64,000 bases of DNA from Variovorax paradoxus (GTDB lineage Bacteria; Pseudomonadota; Gammaproteobacteria; Burkholderiales; Burkholderiaceae_C). Positions 36,089 through 44,345 of the stretch are shown piece by piece. The first letter of the stretch is position 1. Every line of letters starts with the position of its first letter. Under the pieces are notes generated by a model that was not told where the DNA came from, ran no database searches, and worked only from the letters and a program-made list of their open reading frames with translations. The stretch covers positions 1,612,001 to 1,676,000 of the forward strand of contig NZ_CP046622.1 of NCBI RefSeq assembly GCF_009755665.1, written 5' to 3'. The position numbers and the translations under genes were made by a program.

Positions 36089-37338
36089 CGATGCCTTTGA
36101 TGCGCCCCCCGCGCAAGAACCCGGTGCTGCGTACCCGGCAGATGAACCTGCCGCCCGGCGCGCGCGGCCGCGTGGCGCTGGGTCTCACGGCCGCCGCTGC
36201 AGAGGGCCGCTTCGAGCTGCAGACCTGCGAAGACTGCGGCACGGTGCAGTACCCGCCGCGCGAGGTTTGCCACAAATGCCTGTCGGCTTCTCTGCGCTGG
36301 CGCGAACAGAGCGGTGAAGGCGAACTGCTCGGCAGCACCACGCTGCATCACAGCAACGACCTGTTCTTCCGAGAGCGGCTGCCTTGGCGGCTGGGCCTGG
36401 TGCATCTGGATGCCGGCCCGACGCTCATGGTTCACCTGCATGGCGAGGTCGGCGATGCGCCCCAGCGCGTGCGCGTGGGCGCCCGGCTCGACCGTGCAGG
36501 CCAGGCCGTTCTCATTGGTTTTCCGAATGAAGGGAGTCCCCACATGGCCGACGACAAGATGCTGCGCGAGATGACCAGCGACCCGAAATTCCGCAAGGTG
36601 CTGGTGACCGACGGCAAGACCGAGACTGGCCAGGCCATCGTGCGTGCGCTGGTGAAGGCCGGCGCCGACATCGTCTGGGTCGGCCATGCCGAGCCGTGGA
36701 AGAAGATGGGCGATGGGCTGGACGACATCTCCGCGCTGCCGCAGGTGACGCTTGTGCCGCTCGACCTGACCAACGGCCGCCAGGTGACCGAGCTTGCGGG
36801 CTCCATCGGCGGCAAGGTCGACATCGTGATCAACAACGCCGAGGTGCACCGCACCTTCGGCATCGGCACGCGCCGCGGCACCGACGTGGCCAAGGCCGAG
36901 ATGGACATCAACTACTTCGGCCTGCTGCGCCTCGCGCAGGAGTTCGGCCCCGCGCTCAAGGGCCGCTCGGCCGATGGTGCAACGGGTGCGACGGCATGGG
37001 TCAATCTGCTGTCGATCTACGCGCTCAGCAACTTTCCGCCGCACGGCACGTTCAGCGCCTCGAAGGCTGCGGCGCATTCGCTTGCGCAGTGCCTGCGCGC
37101 AGAGATGCGCCCCGCCGGCATCCGCGTGATCAACGTGTTTCCCGGCCCCATCGACGACGAATGGAACCAGCACACGCCGCCGCCCAAGCTGGCGCCCACC
37201 GCATTGGCCAACGCCATCGTGAAGGCGCTGCGCGACGGCGTCGAAGACGTGTACCCCGGCGATGTGGCGCAGGAGTGGCTGGAGCGCTGGCGCGACAACC
37301 CCAAGGTGCTCGAACGCGAACTGGCTGCAGGCGGCTGA
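36085..37338 (+). CDS. DUF35 (Zn-ribbon OB-fold) domain fused to a degenerate SDR domain
   Basis: A 417-residue fusion. Residues 30-150 are a DUF35 domain: zinc ribbon Cys48, Cys51, Cys62, Cys65 and an OB-fold. Residues ~168-417 have an SDR fold, but key motifs have changed: the glycine motif is TDGKTETG, NNAG is NNAE, and the YxxxK active site is F323-S-A-S-K327 (Ser310 kept). The reading frame is continuous; an internal ATG at 36544 with GAAGGGAG upstream could also yield the SDR part alone. It overlaps the thiolase-like gene by 4 bases, so it is probably its obligate partner. Confidence 0.88.
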   Translation: MTMPLMRPPRKNPVLRTRQMNLPPGARGRVALGLTAAAAEGRFELQTCEDCGTVQYPPREVCHKCLSASLRWREQSGEGELLGSTTLHHSNDLFFRERLPWRLGLVHLDAGPTLMVHLHGEVGDAPQRVRVGARLDRAGQAVLIGFPNEGSPHMADDKMLREMTSDPKFRKVLVTDGKTETGQAIVRALVKAGADIVWVGHAEPWKKMGDGLDDISALPQVTLVPLDLTNGRQVTELAGSIGGKVDIVINNAEVHRTFGIGTRRGTDVAKAEMDINYFGLLRLAQEFGPALKGRSADGATGATAWVNLLSIYALSNFPPHGTFSASKAAAHSLAQCLRAEMRPAGIRVINVFPGPIDDEWNQHTPPPKLAPTALANAIVKALRDGVEDVYPGDVAQEWLERWRDNPKVLERELAAGG

Positions 37339-37352
37339 AGAAGGAACCCACG

Positions 37353-38165
37353 ATGACGACGACCACCGAACTGATGTCCGCCGCCGAAATCCTCGGCGGC
37401 CTCGTGACTGCCATGGCCAGCGGCCGCATCCGCGTGATCGACCTCACGCAGACGCTCACGCCCGAGTTCCCGCAGATCGCGTTGCCGCCCGAAATGGGCC
37501 AATGCTGGCCCTTCCGCATCGAGGAAGTGTCGAAGTACGACGAGCGCGGCCCGGCCTGGTACTGGAACAACTTTTCATGCGGCGAGCACACCGGCACGCA
37601 CTTCGATGCGCCGATCCACTGGATCTCGGGCCGCGACCTGCCGAACAACTCGGTCGACACGATTCCGGTGCAGAACTTCGTGGCGCCGGCCTGCGTGATC
37701 GATTGCTCGCCGCAGGTGAAGGATGATCCTGATTACCTGCTGACGCTGGAAGACATCGAGGCCTACGAGGCCGCGCATGGCCGCATCCCCAAGGGGGCAT
37801 GGGTGCTGATGCGTACCGATTGGTCCAAGCGCAGCGACCCAGAGGCGTATCAGAACTTCGACGAAACCGGACAGCACACGCCCGGCCCGAGCACCGAGGC
37901 CGTACGCTTTCTGGTCGAGCAGCGCGACGTGCTGGGCTTCGGCTCCGAAGCCATCGGCACCGATGCAGGCCAGGGCTACCACCTGCGCCCGCCGTATCCG
38001 TGCCACTACTACATGCACGGTGCGGGGCGCTATGGCCTGCAGTGCCTGAGCAACCTCGACCTGCTGCCACCCGCCGGCGCAGTGCTGATCTGCCCGCCGC
38101 TCAAGATCGAAAAGGGCAGCGGCAGCCCGCTGCGCGTGCTGGCGCTGGTGGGAGCGCAGGCATGA
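37353..38165 (+). CDS. cyclase-family metal-dependent hydrolase (isatin hydrolase-like)
   Basis: A 270-residue hydrolase of the cyclase/kynurenine formamidase superfamily. The metal site is complete: His79, His83, Asp85 and His89 in GEHTGTHFDAPIHW. Isatin hydrolase of marine and Bradyrhizobium bacteria belongs to this family, binds Mn with this motif and opens isatin to isatinate; formamidases also share it. Because the surrounding genes are indole-related, isatin hydrolase is the most likely role, though unproven. It is followed by an SDR gene with a 4-base overlap. Confidence 0.87.
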   Translation: MTTTTELMSAAEILGGLVTAMASGRIRVIDLTQTLTPEFPQIALPPEMGQCWPFRIEEVSKYDERGPAWYWNNFSCGEHTGTHFDAPIHWISGRDLPNNSVDTIPVQNFVAPACVIDCSPQVKDDPDYLLTLEDIEAYEAAHGRIPKGAWVLMRTDWSKRSDPEAYQNFDETGQHTPGPSTEAVRFLVEQRDVLGFGSEAIGTDAGQGYHLRPPYPCHYYMHGAGRYGLQCLSNLDLLPPAGAVLICPPLKIEKGSGSPLRVLALVGAQA

Positions 38166-38887
38166 CGGCAAAGGTTGCAGCAGTCACCGGCGGCAGCGCC
38201 GGCATCGGCAAGGCAATCTGCGAAGACCTGCTCGCGCAGGGTTACGACGTGGTGTCGCTCGCGCGCCGCAGGGCCGAGATCGATCACCCGAAGCTGCACA
38301 ACATCGAGGTCGACCTGAGCGACCGCGCGGCGACGGGCGAGGCGGTGCGCGAACTGGTCGAGCGCTTTGCGCCCACCACCATCGTGCACAACGCCGGTGT
38401 GATTCGCGCCGCGTTGCTGCCCGACGTGAAGTTGGACGATCTCGATGCCCTCGTCGACCTGCACCTGGGTTGTGCCATCCAACTCGTGCAAGGTGCATTG
38501 CCAGCGATGCGTGCACAGCGCTTCGGCCGCGTGGTGCTGTTGTCGTCTCGCGCGGCGCTGGGCCTGGCTACCCGCACCAGCTATTCCGCGACCAAGGCCG
38601 GCATGCTGGGCATGGCACGCACCTGGGCGCTCGAGCTTGCGGCCGACGGCATCACAGTGAATGTGGTCGCACCCGGACCGATTCGCACCGACATGTTCTA
38701 CGACGTGGTCGAGGCCGGCAGCGAGAAGGAGCGCGCGCTCGCGGCTTCGGTGCCCGTCAAGCGCCTGGGCGAATCGGCCGATGTGGCACGCGCCGTGCGT
38801 TTCTTCGCCGCGCCCGAGAACAGCTTCGTTACCGGACAGGTTCTGTACGTCTGCGGCGGCACCAGCGTCGGCAGTCTCGCCCTCTAG
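38162..38887 (+). CDS. SDR family oxidoreductase
   Basis: A 241-residue classical short-chain dehydrogenase with all motifs intact: TGGSAGIG at ~9-16, HNAG, and active-site SYSATKAG (Tyr, Lys). NAD(P)-binding with an Ala/Arg-rich second strand (SLARRRAE) suggests NADP preference. In the auxin pathway an oxidoreductase acting between dioxindole and isatin would fit, but other roles are possible. It is the last gene of the first operon block, coupled by ATGA to the cyclase gene and followed by a 50-base gap. Confidence 0.87.
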   Translation: MTAKVAAVTGGSAGIGKAICEDLLAQGYDVVSLARRRAEIDHPKLHNIEVDLSDRAATGEAVRELVERFAPTTIVHNAGVIRAALLPDVKLDDLDALVDLHLGCAIQLVQGALPAMRAQRFGRVVLLSSRAALGLATRTSYSATKAGMLGMARTWALELAADGITVNVVAPGPIRTDMFYDVVEAGSEKERALAASVPVKRLGESADVARAVRFFAAPENSFVTGQVLYVCGGTSVGSLAL

Positions 38888-38937
38888 TTTTTCAGCGTTC
38901 GTTTCGTTCACCACCCACAACACCCTGGAGCACCGCC

Positions 38938-40104
38938 ATGAAAGTCCTGAACCGAATTCGCACCCTCGCGGCCATTGCCGCGGGCCTCGGCGCACTCAGC
39001 GCCGCCAGCGCGTGGGCCGCAGATCTCAAGGTCGGCTTCATCACGTCGCTGTCGGGGCCGGTGTCTTCGCTGGGCATCCCTTATGAAAAGGGCATGAAGG
39101 CCGCGCTCGCCTACAAGGCGGACCTGGGCGGCCGCAAGATCCAGCTGGTGCAGCTCGACGATGCGTCAGACCCGACGACTGCGGCGCGCAATGCCCGCAA
39201 GATGATCGACGAGGACAAGGTCGACGTCATCATCGGTACAGCGGGCTCTCCCGGTGCGCTGGCCATCGCCGGCGTGGCGCGCGAAACGAAGACGCCGCTG
39301 ATCTCGATTGCCAACGCCAACCTGCCAGGCGAAGAGGGTGCCTGGATGGTGACGCTGCCGCAGCCCGCGCCGTTGATGGTGAGCGCAGTGGTCGAGCGCA
39401 TGAAGAAGTCGGGTGTGAAGACGGTGGGCTATATCGGCTTTTCGGACGCGTGGGGTGACCTGGTGTACAGCGCGCTGCAAAAGAGCGCAGAGCCGGCGGG
39501 CATCAAGATCGTGTCGAACGAGCGCTATGCGCGTGGCGATTCGTCGGTGACCGGCCAGGTGCTGAAGATCGTCGCGCTGCGCCCCGACGCGGTGATCACC
39601 GGCACCTCGGGCACACCCGGCGCGCTGCCCTACCTGGCGCTCTCGGAGCGCGGCTACAAGGGCCAGATCTACGGCATGCACGCGCTGATCAACCCCGACT
39701 TCGTGCGGGTGGGCGGTGCGTCGGTCGAAGGCTTGCTGGCCCCCACCGGGCCGGTCATCGTGGCTGAGCAATTGCCAAGCGAGAACCCGATCCGCAAAGT
39801 GTCGATGGACTTCCGCGCGGCCTACCAGAAGGCCAATGGCGCGCCGCCGACCGATGCCTTCTCGGCCTACACCTTCGATGCATGGCTGCTGTACCTCGAC
39901 GCGGCTCAGCGTGCACTCGCCACCAAGGCCGAGCCGGGCACGCCGCAGTTTCGCGAGGCTCTGCGCGACGCCATCGTGAGCACGAAGGAATTGGTGGGCA
40001 CGCACTCGGTCTACAACTTCAAGCCGAACGACCGCTACGGCTCCGATGAACGATCACGTGTTGTCGTGAAGCTTGAGAAGGGTCAGTGGAAGCTGGTGCC
40101 CTGA
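38938..40104 (+). CDS. ABC transporter substrate-binding protein 1 (LivJ-type)
   Basis: A 388-residue periplasmic type-I binding protein. A signal peptide of 27 residues (basic MKVLNRIR, hydrophobic core, SAWA cleavage) is followed by ADLKVGFITSLSGP. It is the first of three closely similar binding proteins in the locus (also 40154 and 43145). The family delivers amino acids, aromatic acids or auxin-like compounds to LivHMGF permeases; the only such permease here is at 44346-47913. Confidence 0.92.
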   Translation: MKVLNRIRTLAAIAAGLGALSAASAWAADLKVGFITSLSGPVSSLGIPYEKGMKAALAYKADLGGRKIQLVQLDDASDPTTAARNARKMIDEDKVDVIIGTAGSPGALAIAGVARETKTPLISIANANLPGEEGAWMVTLPQPAPLMVSAVVERMKKSGVKTVGYIGFSDAWGDLVYSALQKSAEPAGIKIVSNERYARGDSSVTGQVLKIVALRPDAVITGTSGTPGALPYLALSERGYKGQIYGMHALINPDFVRVGGASVEGLLAPTGPVIVAEQLPSENPIRKVSMDFRAAYQKANGAPPTDAFSAYTFDAWLLYLDAAQRALATKAEPGTPQFREALRDAIVSTKELVGTHSVYNFKPNDRYGSDERSRVVVKLEKGQWKLVP

Positions 40105-40153
40105 GATGAGGCCTTGTTTTTCGCACGAAGCAACGCAAGCCGGAGTAACCAAG

Positions 40154-41299
40154 ATGAAAAAAAGCCTAGTTCGAATCTTCAGCCTCGCCGCAATCGCAAT
40201 GGCGGCGGGCCAAGCCATGGCAGCCGACCTGAAGATCGGCTTCATCAGCTCGCTTTCAGGTCCCGTCGCCGCGCTAGGCGTCCCGTACGAAAAGGGCATA
40301 CGCGCAGCCATTGCGGAGCACCCGGAAATCGGCGGCCGCAAGGTGCAGCTCATCGTGCTCGACGACGCCTCCGACCCCACCACCGCCGGGCGCAACGCAC
40401 GCAAGCTCGTGACTGAAGACAAGGTCGACGTTCTCATCGGCACTTCCGGCGTGCCAGGCGCCATGGCCATCGCCTCCGTCGCGCGCGAACTCAATACGCC
40501 TCTCATCTCGCCCACGCCCGTGACCATTGCCGGCCCGGAGGGTGCGTGGACCGTGACCGTGTCGCAGCCGTTCCCGCTCATGGTCGCAGGCGTGGTGGAG
40601 CGCATGCAGAAGTCGGGCGTGAAAACGGTGGCCTTCATCGGGTTTTCCGACGCGCTTGGCGACCTGGCTTACGACTCGCTTGTGAAGAGCGCAGACAAGG
40701 CTGGCATCAAGGTGGTGGCGAACGAGCGCTATGCGCGCAGCGATTCTTCGGTGGCTGGGCAGGTGCTGAAGATCGTCGCGGCCCGGCCTGATGCCGTCTT
40801 CGCGGGCAACTCCGGCACGCCCGGTGCGTTGCCCTACATCGCGCTTGCCGATCGCGGCTACAAGGGAAAGATCTACGGCACGCATGGCCTCATCAACGCC
40901 GACTTCGTGCGCGTGGGGGGTGCCTCCATCGAAGGCCTACAGGTGCCGAGCGGCCCGGTGCTCGTGGCCGACCAGCTGCCCGATAGCAACCCGATCAAGA
41001 AGGTGTCGATGGGCTTTCGCAACGCCTACCAGAAGGTGAACGGCGCGGTGCCGACCGATGCCTTCTCCTCGTACACCTACGACGCCTACCTGCTGCTGGC
41101 CGACGCCGCCTCGCGCACCAAGGGCGAGCCGGGCACGCCGCAATACCGCACCGCGCTGCGCGACGCCATCGTCGCGACGCGCGAGCTGGTCGGCACGCAC
41201 GGCATCTACACCTTCAAGCCCGACGACCGCTATGGCTCCGACCAGCGCGGCGTGGTGATCGTGCAGATGAACAAGGGCCAGTGGAAGCTGGTTCCCTGA
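40154..41299 (+). CDS. ABC transporter substrate-binding protein 2 (LivJ-type)
   Basis: A 381-residue periplasmic binding protein, paralogous to its upstream neighbour; the two share motifs such as LKIGFISSLSGP, DDASDPTTAGRNARKL and VTGQVLKIVA-like SVAGQVLKIVA. Signal peptide MKKSLVRIFSLAAIAMAAGQAMA. The start at 40154 follows GGAG; an upstream GTG/ATG would place non-signal residues first. The pair likely arose by tandem duplication and may bind different forms of one ligand. Confidence 0.92.
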   Translation: MKKSLVRIFSLAAIAMAAGQAMAADLKIGFISSLSGPVAALGVPYEKGIRAAIAEHPEIGGRKVQLIVLDDASDPTTAGRNARKLVTEDKVDVLIGTSGVPGAMAIASVARELNTPLISPTPVTIAGPEGAWTVTVSQPFPLMVAGVVERMQKSGVKTVAFIGFSDALGDLAYDSLVKSADKAGIKVVANERYARSDSSVAGQVLKIVAARPDAVFAGNSGTPGALPYIALADRGYKGKIYGTHGLINADFVRVGGASIEGLQVPSGPVLVADQLPDSNPIKKVSMGFRNAYQKVNGAVPTDAFSSYTYDAYLLLADAASRTKGEPGTPQYRTALRDAIVATRELVGTHGIYTFKPDDRYGSDQRGVVIVQMNKGQWKLVP

Positions 41300-41321
41300 C
41301 AGAAAAACCGAGCGTCCGCCG

Positions 41322-42641
41322 ATGACCAGCTACCGCCATCATCCCGACCGCATTGCCGCCCTGGTGCAGGACGACCGCGTGCACCGCGACCTGTACCTGA
41401 GCGAGGAGATCTTCGCATTGGAGCAGGAGCGCCTGTTCGCGAACACCTGGGTCTTTCTCGGCCATGCGAGCCAGGTGCCGGAGGCGGGCGACTTCGTGAC
41501 GCAGGAGGTCGCGGGCCGGCCGCTCCTCATGGTGCGGCAGCCCGATGGCGCGGTGCATGTCATGTACAACCGCTGCGCCCACAAGGGCACGCAGCTGGTT
41601 ACGGACGAGAGCGGCAACGTCGGTCGCTTCTTCCGCTGCCCGTATCACGCGTGGACCTATAAGCTCGATGGCGCGCCGCTCGGCCTGCCGCTGAAGAACG
41701 GCTACGAGGGCACTCAGCTCAAGGCCTGCGAATCGGGCCAGGGGTTGTCGGTGGTGAAGCATGTGAAGGTGTACCGCGACTTCGTCTTCGTGCGCCTCTC
41801 TGATGCTGGCCCTTCGTTCGAAGACTATTTCGGCGCGGTGCTCGGCGCCATCGACAACATGGTCGACCGTTCGCCCGAGGGCAAGCTCACGGTAGGCGGC
41901 GGCGTGCTGCGCAACATCGTCCGCTGCAACTGGAAGATGTACCTCGAGAACATCAACGACACGGTGCATCCGATGTCCACGCACGAGTCGGCCACCAAGG
42001 CGGCCGAGGCGCTGTGGGAGGGCCACGCGCCCACCGACCCCAAGCCGATGGCGATGGAGCAGATCCTCCCCTTCGGCTCTGGCTACGAGTTTTTCGACAA
42101 GATGGGCGGGCGGGTGTTCACCAACGGCCACAGCGTGCTGGGGGTCAACTTCAGCATTCACTCCAACTATGCGCAGCTGCCCGAGTACGAAGCCGCGATG
42201 CAGGCTGCGCACGGTGCGGAGCGCGCAGCCGACATCCTGCAGCGCTCGCCGCAGAACTCGGTGCTGTATCCGAGCCTTTCGGTAAAGGGCTCTCCGCAAG
42301 CCATCCGCGTGATCCGGCCCCTGGCCGCTGATCGAACATTGATCGAAGCCTGGAGCTTCCGCGCAGCGGGCGCGCCGGCGCTGCTCTTCGAGCGGGCGAT
42401 GAGCTACAACCGGCTCGTGTTCTCGCCGATGTCGGTGGTGGCGCACGATGACGTGCACCTTTTCGAAAGCATCCAGCAGGGCTTGCGCGCTGGCGGTAAC
42501 GAATGGGTGAGCCTGCACCGCAACTTCGATGCGGCCGAGCTCGCACAAGCCACCATCACCACCAACGGCACCAACGAGCTGCTGATGCGCAACCAGTTCC
42601 GCGCATGGGCGAAGGCGATGGCTTCGGAGGTGGCTGCATGA
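41322..42641 (+). CDS. aromatic ring-hydroxylating dioxygenase alpha subunit 2
   Basis: A 439-residue Rieske oxygenase large subunit, clearly paralogous to the first (same spacing: Cys85/His87, Cys106/His109, Asp213/His216/His221). Later Asp in AHDDVHLFES. No reductase accompanies it, so it should use the reductase at 30452. The duplicated pair may handle a second ring oxidation, for instance of anthranilate or isatinate, or be a variant with altered specificity. Which of the two pairs attacks auxin cannot be told from sequence. The stop overlaps the beta start by 4 bases. Confidence 0.92.
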   Translation: MTSYRHHPDRIAALVQDDRVHRDLYLSEEIFALEQERLFANTWVFLGHASQVPEAGDFVTQEVAGRPLLMVRQPDGAVHVMYNRCAHKGTQLVTDESGNVGRFFRCPYHAWTYKLDGAPLGLPLKNGYEGTQLKACESGQGLSVVKHVKVYRDFVFVRLSDAGPSFEDYFGAVLGAIDNMVDRSPEGKLTVGGGVLRNIVRCNWKMYLENINDTVHPMSTHESATKAAEALWEGHAPTDPKPMAMEQILPFGSGYEFFDKMGGRVFTNGHSVLGVNFSIHSNYAQLPEYEAAMQAAHGAERAADILQRSPQNSVLYPSLSVKGSPQAIRVIRPLAADRTLIEAWSFRAAGAPALLFERAMSYNRLVFSPMSVVAHDDVHLFESIQQGLRAGGNEWVSLHRNFDAAELAQATITTNGTNELLMRNQFRAWAKAMASEVAA

Positions 42642-43105
42642 CCGGCGACCCGCGTGATTTCGTTGCGCATGAGGCCGCACTGCTCGACGAGCGGCGCTTC
42701 GACGACTGGCTGGCGCTCTTTGCCGACAACGGCCACTACTGGGTGCCGCTGCTCGGCGCGGCTCAGGCCGATCCTTTCTCGCACAACTCGCTGGCCTACG
42801 AAGACCGGCTGCTGTTGCAGCTGCGCGTGGACCGGCTGAAGAACCCGCGTGCCCATTCGCAGCACCCCGCAAGCCACAGCCAGCATGTGCTGCAGCCCTC
42901 GCGCATCGAGAGCGAGACGGGCGATGAGGTGCGCCTTCGCACGCCGTTCCTCTACGTCGAGGCGCGCGGCGAATCACAGATATTGCTGAGCGGCACGGCC
43001 CGCCACCACCTGGCGCAAACACCCTCGGGCTGGCGCATTCGGGAGAAGCGCCTCGACCTGCTCAACGCCGGGCGCGCTCTGCCGGCCATTCAGTTGTTCA
43101 TCTGA
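42638..43105 (+). CDS. aromatic ring-hydroxylating dioxygenase beta subunit 2
   Basis: A 155-residue NTF2-fold small subunit paired with the preceding alpha subunit. DFVAHEAALLDERRFDDWLALF and the C-terminal AIQLFI parallel the first beta subunit, which is 11 residues longer. It is coupled to alpha by ATGA at 42638-42641. The third binding-protein gene follows after 39 bases. Confidence 0.9.
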   Translation: MTGDPRDFVAHEAALLDERRFDDWLALFADNGHYWVPLLGAAQADPFSHNSLAYEDRLLLQLRVDRLKNPRAHSQHPASHSQHVLQPSRIESETGDEVRLRTPFLYVEARGESQILLSGTARHHLAQTPSGWRIREKRLDLLNAGRALPAIQLFI

Positions 43106-43144
43106 GTTTCCGTTCCTTCCATTCTTTCTCACTGGAGCTACGAC

Positions 43145-44308
43145 ATGAAGAGCCTGATGCTGACCTTGACGCGCGGTGCCATCGCCGCGGCGCTGACTGC
43201 CTGCAGCGTTGCGAGCGCGTTTGCGGCCGACCTCAAGGTCGGCCTGAGCGTGTCGCTTTCGGGCCCCAATTCTTCGTTGGGCGTGCCGTATGCGAAGGGC
43301 ATGCAGGCGGCCCTGGCCTACAAGCCCGAGATCAACGGACGCAAGGTGCAGCTCATCGTGCTGGACGACGGCTCCGACCCGACCACGGCCGGGCGCAATG
43401 CGCGCAAGCTCGTCGAAGAGGAGAAGGTCGATGTGCTCATGGGCACTTCGGGCGTGCCGGCGGCCATCGCAATGGCGCAGGTCGGCCGCGACGCGAAGAC
43501 GCCGATGATCGGCCTCACGCCCATTCTGCTCGACGCGAACGAGAACCCGTGGGTCATGACGGTTGCGCAGCCCACGCAGCTGATGATCGATGCGGTGGTC
43601 GAGCGAATGAAGCGCAACAACGTGAAGACCGTAGGCTACATCGGCTTTACCGACGCCTGGGGCGACCTGGTCTACAACGCGCTCATGAAGGCCGCGCCCG
43701 AAGCCGGCATCAAGGTGGTGAGCAACGAGCGCTACGCGCGCGCCGATGCCTCCGTGACCGGGCAGGTGCTGAAGATCGTCGCGCTGCGTCCGGATGCGGT
43801 GATGACCGGCGGCGCCGGCACGCCGGGCGCATTGCCGTTTCTCGCGCTGCAGGAGCGCGGCTACAAGGGGGGCGTGTACGGCCAGCATGGGCTCATCAAC
43901 CCCGACTTCGTGCGCGTGGTCGGCGCTTCCGGCCAGAACGCGTCGATGCCCACCGGCCCGGTGATCGTTGCCGAGCAGCTGCCGGACACCTACCCGACCA
44001 AGAAGATCGCGACCGACTTCCGTGCGGTGTTCCAGAAGGTCAACAACGCGCCGACCAGCGATGCCTTCTCGGCCTATTCCTTCGATGGCTGGCTGGTGTT
44101 TGCCGATGCCGCCTCGCGCGCCATGAAGAAGGCCGAGCCGGGCACGGCGGAGTTTCGGGTGGCATTGCGCGATGCGATCTTCAGCACCAAGGAGGTGGTG
44201 GGCACGCACGGCGTGTACAGCTTCAAGCCCGGCAGCCTCTACGGCGTGGACGAACGTGCCCGCGTGATCGTCAAGCTCGACAACGGCCAATGGAAGCTCG
44301 CACCTTGA
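43145..44308 (+). CDS. ABC transporter substrate-binding protein 3 (LivJ-type)
   Basis: A 387-residue periplasmic binding protein, third paralogue of the set, placed between the second oxygenase and the permease genes. Signal peptide MKSLMLTLTRGAIAAALTACSVASAFA, then ADLKVGLSVSLSGPNSSLG. A Cys inside the signal core (TACSVAS) could mimic a lipobox but the spacing to a SAFA|A cleavage site is better. Being next to livH, it is the best candidate for the principal partner of this transporter. Confidence 0.92.
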   Translation: MKSLMLTLTRGAIAAALTACSVASAFAADLKVGLSVSLSGPNSSLGVPYAKGMQAALAYKPEINGRKVQLIVLDDGSDPTTAGRNARKLVEEEKVDVLMGTSGVPAAIAMAQVGRDAKTPMIGLTPILLDANENPWVMTVAQPTQLMIDAVVERMKRNNVKTVGYIGFTDAWGDLVYNALMKAAPEAGIKVVSNERYARADASVTGQVLKIVALRPDAVMTGGAGTPGALPFLALQERGYKGGVYGQHGLINPDFVRVVGASGQNASMPTGPVIVAEQLPDTYPTKKIATDFRAVFQKVNNAPTSDAFSAYSFDGWLVFADAASRAMKKAEPGTAEFRVALRDAIFSTKEVVGTHGVYSFKPGSLYGVDERARVIVKLDNGQWKLAP

Positions 44309-44345
44309 ACCGCTTGACGACGATGTTCTTGCCTGAGGTTTTCCC

